A stretch of 64,000 bases of DNA from NCBI RefSeq assembly GCF_910589235.1, contig NC_060961.1, positions 4,100,001-4,164,000 of the forward strand, in the 5' to 3' direction. Positions within the stretch are counted from its first letter, which is position 1. Each line of letters starts with the position of its first letter. Both the position numbers and the translations under genes were made by a program. Under the pieces are notes generated by a model. It was not told where the DNA came from. It worked only from the letters and a program-made list of their open reading frames with translations, and did no database searches. The stretch is from Vespa crabro (Eukaryota > Arthropoda > Insecta > Hymenoptera > Vespidae). Positions 21,289 to 33,887 of this stretch are shown piece after piece.

Positions 21289-23287
21289 ATCTGCACGTCT
21301 CGTCCTTGTCCTCGACCTCCTGGAAGTCGTCCTACTCCTACTTTCACCTTCCTCTCGCTAATTGCATACACATAATACACGTGAGTGCTCTCCTTCGTTG
21401 TACTGTTACGCATGTTGTCCGAACAGAAAAGTTTTATAATTTATTAACGAGAGGTACACTTTAAACTTAGTCTGATAGAGCAAATACTATATATTGTTTT
21501 ATTTATTTTCCTTTTTTTGTTGTTTTTTTTTTTTTTCTTTATAGAACTTTCACAGAGCCACCTTTTGTTCAATAAATATTATAGAATACTTCTTAAATTA
21601 TACGCTATTCCTTAAATATACGAAGAAATATGAAATACGTGATACGAAAATAGAAAGCTTAATGGTCAACTATTTTCGATGAAACGACAATGAAACTTAT
21701 ATGCGAAGATGACTAAAGTCAAGTTCCTCTTTCTTTTCGAATGACAAAAGTGTCCTCCTGTGGATCTCGCGGCCATTTGTCGACAGATATCGTTGATCAA
21801 CAATGTCGGCAAATAAAGCCGAGTAACGGCGTGAAAAGCTGGCGCATGCTGACCAAGCTGTTCGCTCGCTATGCTGGCACGTTCCCCTTTTAGATCGAAC
21901 TTCTCCCCGCTGCTGCTGGTCAACGTACTTTGTCGCGGATTCAAGTACGTTTACGGTCGACCAACGCTTGCTCGCTTGCTATGGGAACGGCGTTCCGGCA
22001 CGTTTCTGTTTGCTTTTCGCCCTATACGTGTTATCGACTTTCGGTGCTCAACATTTGCAAAGCCGAAAGTGCACAATGTGAAACTTCAATCGGGTTAGTC
22101 CGCGGACACTAAAAAAGAATATATTGTTTTGAATTGTATTCTCATATTATTAATGTTACTTATTTCCCCTTTATAACTTTAGCTTTTGATTATATACCGA
22201 ATGGAATTCTATACGAAAGAAATGTGATAAAATATATTTAGAAGAAATTATTAAATAGAATAAAGATGTTAGTTTTATAATTCATTATATCGTTGTAAAT
22301 AAAAAATGATATAATCTTGTTGAAATCATCTTATATCTTACGTAGCTCTTATGAAAGAATTACGGAGGGTTGTTAGATCAGGAAGCGTCAAGATGGAACC
22401 TAATGGATATAGGTAATGTTGTTTCATCGTAAAGGTATCAAAGCAACGGATAGGATGGATAATGCAGTGGATACGTTAAGGATCTATACGTTATGGAGCA
22501 TGTTTATCAAGCACGAATTTACATGGTAAAATGAATTTTCTCGACACCGAGTCTGGGATCAATCTAAACTGTAAAGCGTTTCCTCATTATGATTTCATTA
22601 TCCATTATAGTTATCGTATCAAGCGATATACGGTACGAACGTTAATGTAGTAATCCGATAAATCGAAATCATTAGTTTGATGTTTATTACGGTTACATTG
22701 AATTTGTTAGAGAGAAAATAAAAAATAAATAAATAATCCGAAAGTATATTGAGAATTTTAGAATAAAAGTCAAGATAATCATTTTATACAGTTTACTATT
22801 TATGAAAAATTACATATACTTACTCGACGAAATCAAGATGACAGATCGTATACGATCGTTCAATTTGAAACGAGCTTTCTCGAGTGTCGTTCTGAAAAAT
22901 CGTAGCATTAAAGAGGATCTTTGGACTCTTATCTAAGTTATAGTTCACATCTGGCTGTGAACCTTTGAAGATTTTACGAAAAAGTCGAGAGAGTGAATGA
23001 GAAAAAGAAAGGGAGAAAAGCAGCTTCGATGTTGACGACGGTTCTACTCCAAAAGGTAAAGGGGATTCAGCTGTAACATTATCAATGTCTTATGACATGC
23101 ATTAAAGGACGAAAAATGCCGAAGATCGTCAAGGCGAACCTTTATCTGTCCATTAGCCAAATAGTAGCGAGCGTTCGCACGAATTTCGTACACCTTGTCG
23201 ACGATCTTCCTTCGAATTCTTAGGAACTCTCTCGACCCTCCTTTCTCGCAAGAAATACTCCTTTATCCCCGTAAAAGGAACGATATA
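21289..23287. other. Non-coding stretch, no gene seen
   Basis: T-rich run at 21514-21538. A GC-richer block at 21690-22110 contains the palindromic core GTCCGCGGAC near 22098. The remainder is AT-rich to mixed. No recognisable gene. Confidence 0.55.
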
Positions 23288-23650
23288 GGGTGTTCTCGAA
23301 TTTATGGTCCAAACTTTAGCTACGCGCGGTTAATACTAATGTAATAATAAAACAAAATAATCAAGAAAGTCCCATAAAAAAAGATCTAAAAATAATTCCT
23401 GATTTATAAGACGAAAAAAAAGAAAAAAGAAAAAGAAATAAATATAGATACTAAAATACAAATTTTAATCAAAAGAAAATATTTTAAAATATTACTCAAT
23501 GAAAATATAAATGACCTAGAATACAAGAAGAATATTTCTACGTATTATGCCTCAGAAACTTTTTATTTCTAAACAAATATTTACTAAAATTATTTTCCTT
23601 ATATTATTCCCCATATCGTAAAGTTTGAATCATTAAATTGAAGACACCCT
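23288..23650. mobile_element. Miniature inverted-repeat transposable element (MITE)
   Basis: The 363-base element begins GGGTGT and ends ACACCC. The first 31 bases (23288-23318) and the reverse complement of the last 32 (23619-23650) align with 26 of 32 identical and one gap, both finishing in CAAACTTTA. Both sides are flanked by TATA-type sequence, consistent with TA target duplication. The interior is AT-rich and has no transposase, so it would depend on an autonomous helper, probably Tc1/mariner-like given the TA flank (inference). The mismatches between its ends suggest an old copy. Confidence 0.75.
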
Positions 23651-24149
23651 ATATAGAAAGAAAACCATAGACGACAGAGTCATTCGTGTCGTCCATATAA
23701 TATCTTGACTCGCGACTTGAATCCAGTCTTCATGGCCTTTATGGATCGCGCTAGAGCTACGAGCATTCGCCTCGACTTTTCTTCGATTGTCCTTCTCCCT
23801 ATTTCCTTCTTTCTCTTTTCTCAATCCCTCGCCCTTTCGTTTCTGACGAAATGGTTGGACGTTAAAAGTGCTGCGTTCGCGGTAAGTACGAAAGGAGAGC
23901 CAAGAAAAAAAGGATAGAAAGCGAAAGAGAACAAGAGAGAGAAACAGAGAGAGAGAGAGAAAGAGAGAGAGAAGAAATACGAGGATGAGGAAGAACGAGG
24001 GAGAAGGGAGCCCTTTTTATTCTCCGCTATGGTCGAAGCACTTCTCTCTGCGGATGAAAACCGATTACGATGGACCGTTCTCCGATGCGAGGATGGGCCG
24101 AAAATGAAATTTCACCAGCAAGCGTCTGCATTATCGTTCGGCCCTTTCT

Positions 24150-24153
<4 letters not shown>
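23651..24153. other. Non-coding stretch with one weak exon-like frame
   Basis: At 23732-23881 a 50-codon plus-strand frame has a hydrophobic segment at about residues 16-37 and ends in phase 0 at GCG/GTAAGTA. It lacks a good start context, and its hydrophobic part is simply a pyrimidine-rich run. Purine-rich GA words follow at 23930-23975. Confidence 0.4.
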
Positions 24154-24210
<57 letters not shown>

Positions 24211-24239
24211 CTCTCTATATATCTATCTATCTATCTATA
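24154..24239. repeat. (TC)26 plus (TCTA)n microsatellite
   Basis: Perfect TC tract of about 53 bases (24154-24206), then TCTA units to 24238. Among the longest TC tracts in the window. Confidence 0.97.
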
Positions 24240-24640
24240 TATACATGTAACTCTCTCTCTCCATCTCTTCCTTCCCTTTGGTCTTCTATGATCGTCCCTT
24301 TTTCTAAATTTTTTGTAAATTCTCTTTTTAGAATATAATATCGATTGATTAAAGAAACGAACGATCGAGGGAACTTTGGGTCCTGATTTTGATGCATAAT
24401 TGGATCATTAATATTCAAATTGAATTTAAATTCGTACTCCGACACGCGTAGCGCGTTAGAATTCCATTAACGTTCGCCGAGCATTTAATGGAAAGGGACA
24501 GCGATTGTAAGATTCTTAAAGTCGGACAAAGGAATTACCTACTCTTTTCTTGCGGTGCTATTCTATTGTATTATTCAAGAATATCGAAGAGAAAAAGGAA
24601 AAGGAGAAAAGAGTTTGGTTCTAGTCGAAAGTACTTCTTA

Positions 24641-24673
<33 letters not shown>

Positions 24674-25796
24674 AAGAAAAATAATCCCGTTATAATAAGA
24701 AAATCATTGACACTTCTCGGGCTAAAAAAAAAAAAGAAAATAGAAAGAAATAATTTGGAATTTAATCGTGAGAACGAATGCGACTGGATCAATACCTTTT
24801 GTAGTAAAAATTAGCGATATTAATTGATGCATTTTAAGAAACAAAGAAGAAAATAAAGAATCGCTATAAGGTGAATTGGAAATGGTCGAACGGAAATAAA
24901 AGAGTAGTATCGTGGAAGTTTGAATTGCTCAATGGAATGAATAGTTCTGGCAGTCTGAGAATGCATTTTCTTTAGCTCTTCCTCATCCCCTATTCCATTT
25001 ACCTCTTTCCCTTTCCCTTTTCTTTCCGACCATTCGTCCATCTATTCCACTATCTATTTATACGAACGTTCGTTCGTATCGAGGAAAGAAAAAGAAAGTA
25101 AGAAAGAATAAATCACGGAAATGCAAATTCTACGTGTGCTCGGTGGAATTAGAAAGAGGAAGATAGGAAAGGAGCGAGGAAAGCCACCATGAGAGAAGAT
25201 GGAACGATGTTGGAGAATTGATAGTGGAATAAAAATGATCCGTGTTATCGACGATTCCAGGAAAGGAATCGAATACTCGAATTCCTGGAAGGGTCCGACA
25301 TGTAAATGAAATTGAAGCTTTCTTTAAATATCGCATCGTAGTAGGTCCCTTATCGACTGTTTTATTTATTTATTTTTTTTTTTTTTTTTTTTCGTAATTA
25401 ACATTATTATCGCACGGCAACAGTTAACGAAACGAAGGAGAGAACATCAAGACGAGACTGACTTTGTGACTAAGGCGCTAAGTCGAACCATGAAAAGATG
25501 AGACTTTAAAATGGCCAAACATATATACCAATTGATAAGTCTTTAAGAAGCTTCCACGAACTTTGTATTTCGCAAAAATCCAACATTTCTTTATAATCAA
25601 ATTGACGTAGATAATCTTATGCGGTAGCTCGTTAAGTGTTTTAAAAGGATTATTTAATTATAGTTAAAAAAACATTTATATAGCATCGTGTAAATAATTT
25701 TTAAAATGAATAAAAAGTCATAGTAATACGTCATCTTATGAGAAATTATTAATACATTCGATATATGTAAAATTTCAACATTTTATTTTTGTAATG
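24240..25796. other. Non-coding stretch with poly-T/A runs
   Basis: T-runs at 24641-24673 (interrupted by CTC) and 25373-25392. An A11 run is near 24726. A weak palindrome GAATTC and GGAA/TTCC words lie at 25255-25290. No gene. Confidence 0.55.
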
Positions 25797-25817
25797 TATA
25801 TATATATATATATATAT
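25797..25817. repeat. (TA)n microsatellite
   Basis: Perfect TA tract of about 20 bases at the left edge of a GC-richer block. Confidence 0.95.
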
Positions 25818-25839
25818 CATGAGAGCTGGAAAATTCGAT

Positions 25840-26230
25840 TCTATAGAGAGGCTTGCCGCACGTAGAGCCGCGAGCAGATCCGAACGTGCGGCTACCTTTA
25901 ATCGCGCATTAACGAGACTCGTGGCACGCACGTTGTTATGCCAAAACTCGCGAGCTCGTTAAATTGCTCGTTCGATCGTTTTCGTATGTATTTGTAATAG
26001 AGAAAGAGAGAAAGCAAAAGAGAGTTCAACGGAATAGAATGTTCGATCGAATAACAACTCCGATCGTGTCGGTCTAATAGCCGAACTCGAACGAAAGCGC
26101 GAACGCACGAAATTCATAGATCCCCAATTTAATTGCTCGCTGGAAACCGGCGATCGTATACACGAACTGTTTACCGATTCTTGGCTATCGCTTTTGGAGT
26201 ACGATCGTGGTTAATCGAATCCCTTTTACA
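25840..26230. other. GC-richer unique block with a 9 bp hairpin
   Basis: Repeat-free and CpG-rich. Arms GCCGCACGT (25855-25863) and ACGTGCGGC (25884-25892) pair perfectly over a 20-base loop. The frames are unrecognised. Candidate conserved non-coding DNA. Confidence 0.35.
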
Positions 26231-27039
26231 CATCGAATCTTTCATTTTGGTTGCTCCTTTAAAGAGTAATCGTTCAGTAACAAATTATTAATTTGTTAAT
26301 GTAAAGCTATTCTATACCGTCTGTATCGACTATTATTGATTGTCATTGGAGCGTGTATCATGTAATATTCACGTATTCATGCGTTAATTGTATAGTTTCT
26401 ACGAATAATAGAATGTAATGAAATGGTAGATTATAAATGATAATAGAATAAACAATCTATTTAATAACCGTATATTGAAATAAAAATATTCATCTTTAAA
26501 ATAATTTCATCAATGTTTCATTTAATCTTGATGATAAATAATATTTTAAAATTGAACATTTGATTGGAGATATAGGACGATTTTTTCCCTTGGAGAAAAC
26601 TATGAAAACTAGGAAACGAACCGTTGACGATTGGTCGAATACTCGTACTAATTGCTCTCGTAGACTGGCTCGTTCTACTACACTCGCACGTATATTAATA
26701 TCGCGGTGAGCGTGGCAGAGCCGTTAATTCTTTGGCGTTCGTTGAAACCGGAACGACCATCGAATCGATAAACATCGAACGAGGATAGCACCATTTAGAA
26801 ACGGCAATACCGTTCAACGTTTTCGAAATAAACGCGTGACAGGGTCGATGCCAGAATGCAAGCGAGTCGTCGACATTCTCGTGGACAAACGAAAATCCAC
26901 TCATTCAACGTCCATTCCGTTTTGATTTGTTCGTCGTGTGCCCTCGCTCATTAGAACATACCCCTCTATATCATTTATTTTCGTCGAACCAATCTCCACG
27001 ACTACTTTTCTAAATTTCAAAAATTTTTCCGCTTCGATA
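26231..27039. other. Non-coding stretch, no gene seen
   Basis: AT-rich to 26570, then mixed with a GC-richer segment at 26620-26910. A minus-strand frame there is unrecognised. Confidence 0.55.
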
Positions 27040-27040
27040 T

Positions 27041-27065
<25 letters not shown>
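27040..27065. repeat. (TC)13 microsatellite
   Basis: Perfect TC tract followed by T-rich sequence to 27086. Confidence 0.96.
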
Positions 27066-27072
<7 letters not shown>

Positions 27073-27456
27073 TTTTTCCTTTTTTTAACGATTCTACATT
27101 GATCGTATTTTAAATCTATCATAAGGTTTATTTTTCAAAAATATATTATAATACATTAAATCATAATATATTAAAATTGAAAAATATTAACGAAAGAGCT
27201 CGGAAAAATTTTTGGTACGATAATTAATGTATTCTTAAATGCGAATGAAATTGCATTCTTTGCTGCTTCGATGTATTATGAAAAAGCACGAGAGTTTAAC
27301 AAGAATAAAGTATAATCCGCTTAGCTATGTGTAAAGGCTGCCATTACGATTATTATAAAACGGTATTCTTGACTTTTTCGTTAAAAGCCTAACGACATGG
27401 TGCGTGCAGACTCGTGACAGTGTCATGATGTGAGTAGGTACAATAGTGAAGGGAAA

Positions 27457-27524
27457 AAGAGAGAGAGGAGAGAGAAAGAGAAAAAGAAAAAAAGAGAAAA
27501 GAGAGAGAGAGAGAGAGAGAAAAG
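27457..27524. repeat. GA-rich purine tract
   Basis: GA units and A-runs with a perfect (GA)n core near 27501-27520. Confidence 0.93.
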
Positions 27525-27856
27525 GTTGCGTTTAATTACGCGAACGCAAGGGAGATTAAATGCGACGATGCGTCGCTCGATGTTGGCATCAGCTTCACGG
27601 TAATTAGCATTTATTAATCGCGATGCGTCGCATCGTGTCACAACGACAAGCTTGCGATTTATCGAGCAAAAAGTGGAAATCGTAATATCAAGAAAGAAAG
27701 ATAAATAAATAGATAAATTGTTTATCTAATCCTGATTATTACTATAAAATATCGAGAGGTTTAAAAATGGGATGAGAGGAAAAACAAAAAAAAAAGAGAA
27801 AAAAGTAAAAATGTATAACATATCAAATAAATAAATCAATAAAAATTTGCAGTAAG

Positions 27857-27892
<36 letters not shown>
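27857..27892. repeat. (TA)7(TG)11 compound microsatellite
   Basis: TA units switch directly to TG units. Alternating purine-pyrimidine over 36 bases, with the TG part able to adopt Z-DNA. The only long TG/CA tract in the window apart from the imperfect one at 9300. Confidence 0.96.
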
Positions 27893-27893
<1 letters not shown>

Positions 27894-28409
27894 ACGATAC
27901 AATATAGTATAAGAAAGAAAGAAATATAAAAATTAATAGTCAAAGGTAGAGAAAAAGAGAGAAGGAAAGAAAGAGAAAACGCATGCGTTTTCCTTCGATC
28001 TTACCAAAACTCAAGTAGCTATCACGTAACTTTCTATCGTACGAAAGAGTAAGTGCAAAGTGTCTTATTGAATGTTATCGTTATGGCAAAATGTGCGAGC
28101 ATAAAATCAAAATTATTTCTTTCTGGAAAAATCACGGAAGGTAGAAACTTTTGTGTAAAAATTCAATATGATCGAACTTTTTATCGATTGTAAAATCGAG
28201 CCTTGTTAGAAATAAAGTATTAGAAAAGTATAGGAAAAGATGGAGAGGAGATCATGACGATCTAGAAATATAAAAGGTTAGTGTTTTTTAAAATATAGAC
28301 ACGAAAAATTTCATGTTTCAAATAATTTTAAAACAAAAGGAAAAGAAACGAATATAGTTTATCATTTTTTAATCGTAAAAATGAATTCTTGAAAACATTT
28401 CATAATGAT
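27893..28409. other. AT-rich non-coding stretch, no gene seen
   Basis: Purine-rich words at 27910-27980. Nothing else. Confidence 0.6.
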
Positions 28410-28800
28410 CTAGCTTTGATCGGATCGTGCGTTTTAAGTGTCCCACTTAGTCGCACAACCTCTTTCACCTTATTTCCAAATGGCGTGGACGTTTTAACCA
28501 TATTGAACAAAGCACTGCTATTGGAGGTGCCTTCAACGTAACGAAGTATATGCCGTCCGGAATAGCGTGTTAAAAATTGCGGACGCTGAATGTTTATGGC
28601 CTTTAACCACGAGCCACCATCCGAGCTGTATTTTCGAGGTCGAGGAAGGTTATAAATAATGCGAAAGAAACATTTTGTGACCCTCTCTGTCCTATCGGCA
28701 GTTCTCTAGTTACGTCCTCGGACTAACCCGACTAGCTCGTTATGCATTTAACGTATCGGCTACTTTTAACGTCACGCGCGTTTGACTTTTATGGGGAACT
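28410..28800. other. Long GC-richer repeat-free block
   Basis: About 390 bases of balanced composition between AT-rich flanks, with no simple repeat and no usable open frame on either strand. A TATAAATA word is at about 28651. Of all blocks here this looks most like a conserved enhancer by texture, which only alignment could confirm. Confidence 0.35.
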
Positions 28801-31722
28801 AAAACGTTCCTCAGGATTGATTAGAAACAGATACGACCTAATGAAAATATGAATTTAAATTATCCCGCTATTATATTAATCATTAACGTTTTAAGTGACA
28901 ATCGAAAATTACGTCATTAAATATACGAATAGAAGGAGCCAAGATTTAAATGATTTTAATGATTAGATTTAACGATTAATCAACGAACAAAAATGTAATT
29001 AAAGTTATTAATAATAATAATAATTTAAATGGTATGGATTATTTAATCGATAACTATCATATTTTATTTACTTGTTTTATTATCGACATGGATAATTTAT
29101 AAATGTTTTAATATCCATAAGGATCTTCATGCAATAAATATTAAAATCAAATTCTACATAGATTTATATATGTATATAGATAATCATTACGAAGAAAGAT
29201 CTTACGATAAAATTCTTTAAACTTATCGAAACAACCTTCCTATAATATATCTCCTTCGTACATGTTTGATAATAGCTAACATAGAGTCCTTGACGCGTCA
29301 GTCTTACTTCCTCTTCCCACGCAGTATCAACCATATTAATCTTCGTGCGAGAGAACAATCGTGGTCGTCGTCGAGATTATTTGCAGCGGGTTTGAAAACG
29401 CGTTTGCGAAAGAGTGCGTCAGCCACGTAACGGAATAAACTTCGACATATGACCGTTCCGACGGTCCGTCGGTCCTATAACTTCTCCCGAGCGCGATACT
29501 GTTAATTTACGATGCATTCGTTCGCGGCCACAGCACGTTGGAATTTCGTCCGGCCACGGAAAATCATTAAACTGGATGAATCACGAAATAGCTTCGTGGA
29601 AAAAGCTTTCACCGAACAAACGAACGAACTCGCATCCATGCGTCTCGCGACACTCGCCACGAAGTCGGCAACTTTTTTCTTCCGTCGATTCGAAATCACC
29701 AACATTACTGTGTTTTGTGTTACTATTAATGGTAGTGATAGTAATGCTACTTTTGTTTCAAGTAGAAACGATTAAAAAAAGATAAGAGAAAATTATTACT
29801 AAAATTTATAACACGTTGAATAAATAACATAGGAATAAACAATGATCGGCACTCGATGTTTCTTTTCAAATTTATTTCAAACGTTCATAAGATCTTTTTT
29901 TACGACATTTCGAAGATGGCAATGTACAATAAAACTTAAATGAAATTTATGACAAGGAATTTTTCTATATATTTTTATTTTTGTAAAAAGATTGTGAAAA
30001 ATATTAAATGAATAAATTGACCGTATCAACGTTAATTTATCGCTCTCGAGATTATAACAGATTTTTAAAGAAACAGATTGGATCATTTTGGAGAAGTAGA
30101 GAGAGAGAGAGAAAAAAAAAGTAATAACAGTAATTTGATCCAAAGATTTCAAAAGCCTACGTATTAGCGATCTCGCGTCGATGGTAGTCTTCTGCTTTGT
30201 CGTGCGATTTTGTCTGAAGGTATTGCGTTCGGGAACACACAAGTCGCGCGGTGTGCTTTTCCCGGAAGAGACCGATCATCCGTAATCACCGATGCAAATC
30301 TCACACCTCAGGTTAGGCCGCTCGTATGCACACCACCAACATCGAGCGAATGTTCGTGCACCTCGTGGACCGAGAGAAAGTCGTCGATTTTCGCATCGGG
30401 ATACAGCAAACAACCGGTATGCTCGTGTTCCACAGATAGATATCGCTTGCCATCTCTTTCGAGTTAAGAACGATTAGAAAAATGTCGACGAGTATCGTAC
30501 AAACGAAATCCATGAGAACATATCTTCTAGAAGAGACGTCTTTAAAACAATTACTTCACCATTGATTTCTTATAATCTTCTCTCGTTCGGACTTACTCAA
30601 AGTTATCTATCTTTTGACAAACACGTTCAATGTAATTCGCTTATTTTGTGTTTTGCTTTATTCAAACTTTCTTTGGAATAAAGGAAATAACAATTAATTT
30701 AACGCCATTCCGATAACGTGGAGTAGATTCTCTCCATACATTAGTTTCCATCATTTCAATTATTTGTTCATTGAGCACTGTTGTGCTTTACCATTAAATG
30801 TATTAGTAATTATATGTACTAGTGATAGTGGCTTAAATGATATATATGCTTCGTTTGTCAGAAAATTAAATTGCTTCATTAATTAAAACGAAACAGGACA
30901 AAATAAATGATTAACTTGGTGTTACTTTATTTTTCACTTGTTGTTAGACCACCGGCACAAATATCAATTACAATGATAAACTATTCCCCGTTGGATTGAT
31001 TTTCCATAATTTAAATTTGAAAACATTTCAAATTAAATAACAATCAAAAGGGCTTTCGTATATCGCGTCTGGTATTGAAACGAGCCTTTGTAAACGGATA
31101 AAACGAGATAAACTTTCATCGTCGTACAAACGGAGAAAGGATAGGAGTCGATTCGACAGTCGAGACAGAAGAGATAATAATAATGGTGTTTCCAGGACTC
31201 GTTAACTCGTTCTCGTTATCGAAAGCCGAGTCTCTTACGCGATCACATTTCGATGATGCGTAAGCTTCGTAAAATTTCAATTTTCAAAATGGCGCAAATC
31301 AACAATAATTACGAAGCAAAATAAATAAAAACATTTATCTTAATATTCTTATATATTGTATATATGCAACATTATTATTATTTATCAATTAAATGAAAAA
31401 CATTAATCTTCCTATTATCAAAAATAAAATTGCATATACGGAAAAATTGTATCCTTTCAAGTTCTATTAAAATCTGATTAGAAACTTTTCGAACTATCCA
31501 ATATATTTGAGAAAACTTTCTCTTACATCGTATCGATCACGCATTTTCACTTACTTTCCGATCGACCCTACTACTCAACAAGTGCATCTGCGTTGCAAAA
31601 TGATCGAGCAAACGTGTACGAGACGTCGATGCATTACACGCACATTACCTACCAATCGGTAATCGATTTGACTACCATGGTAACAGAGGTACTTTTTTTA
31701 CCTTCGATAACGAATAACTAGC

Positions 31723-31725
<3 letters not shown>
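28801..31725. other. Non-coding stretch with a GC-richer block at 29340-29560
   Basis: The GC-richer block carries a 15-base near-palindrome CCGACGGTCCGTCGG (29458-29472). Frames around 29510-29780 and 30210-30510 are unrecognised. The rest is AT-rich without notable repeats. Confidence 0.5.

Positions 31726-31760
<35 letters not shown>
31726..31760. repeat. (GA)17 microsatellite
   Basis: Perfect GA tract followed by A-rich and GA-rich sequence to 31827. Confidence 0.97.
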
Positions 31761-31763
<3 letters not shown>

Positions 31764-31827
31764 AAAAAAGAGAAAAAAAGAGAAAAAGGCAGTTAGAGTG
31801 GAAAAGCGAAAGAGAGAGGGAGAGAGA

Positions 31828-31853
31828 GTGAGTGAGTGAGTGAGTGAGTGAGG
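31828..31853. repeat. (GTGA)6 tetranucleotide repeat
   Basis: Six GTGA units directly downstream of GA-rich DNA, probably derived from the GA tract by point mutation and slippage. Confidence 0.95.
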
Positions 31854-33845
31854 GTGATGAGCGAACGCCAAGAGAAAGAGTAATAACTGCCCATCCTCTG
31901 TACCCGTCGATACACTCGATATTAACTCAATTCACGCTCATTGCGCCGCTTCGCGACTAAACGAATTAATCGCGCAAAATGGGAATCGTCCATCATATAT
32001 GTATGTACCTTGTGTATGTAGATATATCTACATATATGTATGTAGAAGTGCCGAAAAGTTTCAGTCAAAAAATAGCGAGATTTTCGTTCGAATCGAGCCC
32101 AACAATTGTTTGAAAAGTAAATAGAATTTTTGGGAAAAATTTTACATCACTGTTCAAAGTAAAACCGACGTTTCATAAAATCCAACTTCCAATTTATCCT
32201 CGCTTTCGTAATCATCATGAATTCATTATTTTTTTTTCTTTTTTTTTTTTTTTTGTTTTTACCACTTCACAGGACGATCTCGAGCGAAATTTGGTATTTC
32301 GAGTAAATTTAGAATATACGATCGATAGGAAAGAATCGTAGATAGAAAAAGGTCACGAGGGAGATACGAATCGCGAAAGAAATCCTGGAAAATTTATATC
32401 CCTCTTATAGTCCAAGAACTTTCGAAAGCTCATACTTCCTCTCGTGGTATGTATAAAAGTGCGAAAGCAAAATCTTTTATTATAGTATGGTACTATTCGC
32501 ACACATATGCGAGATCGGTGATTACCGTCATGAGAAAGGTGAGATAGTAACGTCTTGCGCGAAGAAACTGAACCGCCCACTGTCGTTTGTAACGGTATTT
32601 CAATGCCAACCATAACCATTTACTAGAATCGTTCCAATTCTAGGTTTCTACTTATGACTTTCTTGAGTGAAATTCCAACGAGAGACTACCGATTGGACAG
32701 GAGGTAACATCGCTAGAAAATCAATTATTTTTCTTTTTATGATTTATAGATTTATCGAATTCATTGTACGAAAGAAATTTTTTATATCTTCTACATTAAC
32801 TTAAACAAATTTATTACGTTAAATTGATCCGTAATAAAGAAAGGAAAAATATATTTTTGTCGAAGAGAAATTATTTAATCGGCCAGTTATCCATAAGAGT
32901 TTACAAATTTATAAGTACGTATTATTAATAATTTACGAGTTTCATGTGTAAGAGATTGCATCATCATAATACCACGTATATCATGCAAGAATAGATGTGA
33001 CATAATATGTCTTGTTCAAAGAATATTTTATATGCTCTATAAATTCACTGCATAAATGTCATATCTTGCTTGAACATCTTCCTTCCATTGACATTTCACT
33101 TAAAATTTTATCTATATAACATCATACGTGTACGTAGATATTTTATATTATTAATTGAAAATATTATTGATCGAATTTTCTAATTAAACTGTGAATAATG
33201 TTTTCTCGCTGGAATAAGATTTCGAAAGGATATTTGTGAAATAGATATTATTAAGATAATTATTATATAATCAATACATTAAAGATCATTTTAATTCGAA
33301 TACGGATCTTTTTGATTTAGATCCAGTATGTAGGGATCTATATAAAGAATCTTCAAACGGTAACCCATGCTTTCCTCGATTGCGACAGCCATTCGATTAT
33401 GATTAAGCTAATACGAATTTGATCCGCGTCAGGTGGAAATAATGGACGCGCCGGTAATTACATATAAATCAAATTATATTCGGAGCCGACCACCGCGTTT
33501 AATAATCGCTGGCATGCCATGTCAAGCGTTCGACTCAATCGCAACACAGCCGAACGCGTTTAAATTACATCGTTATATCGGTTGCTTTACAATACACATT
33601 GAGATATCTGTATCTATATCGATTGTATCCTCTATATTATTTATAAAAAAAAAAAAGAAAAAAAAAAGACGATTTTTTTGTAAACATATTTGTCACGCTT
33701 GATTAGAACGAATTTTTTCAAATCGAATAAACTAATTGAAATATCACTTCAATCGTTTCCATTTCCATTTTGGTCGTACCTTCAGATTTAAACTTTTATA
33801 TTATATATTACATATAAATTAAAATTACCAAATTTATATATATAT
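31854..33845. other. Non-coding stretch, no gene seen
   Basis: Palindromic TATG/CATA words at 31994-32045 (for example ATGTAGATATATCTACAT), T-rich run at 32228-32256, AT-rich sequence at 32700-33350, and a GC-richer block at 33410-33600. An A-rich run is at 33646-33668. Confidence 0.5.
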
Positions 33846-33887
33846 AAATTATGACATATAAATTATGAGATATAAATTCTGACAAAT
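33846..33887. repeat. 14 bp minisatellite, three copies
   Basis: Three consecutive 14-base units related to AAATTATGACATAT: the second differs at one base and the third at three or so. Confidence 0.85.

Noticed and set aside
32040..32065. Mariner-like end (agtgccgaaaagtttc)
   Set aside because: No convincing inverted partner within 1 kb: the nearest gaaacttttcg (about 31483) matches only about ten bases.
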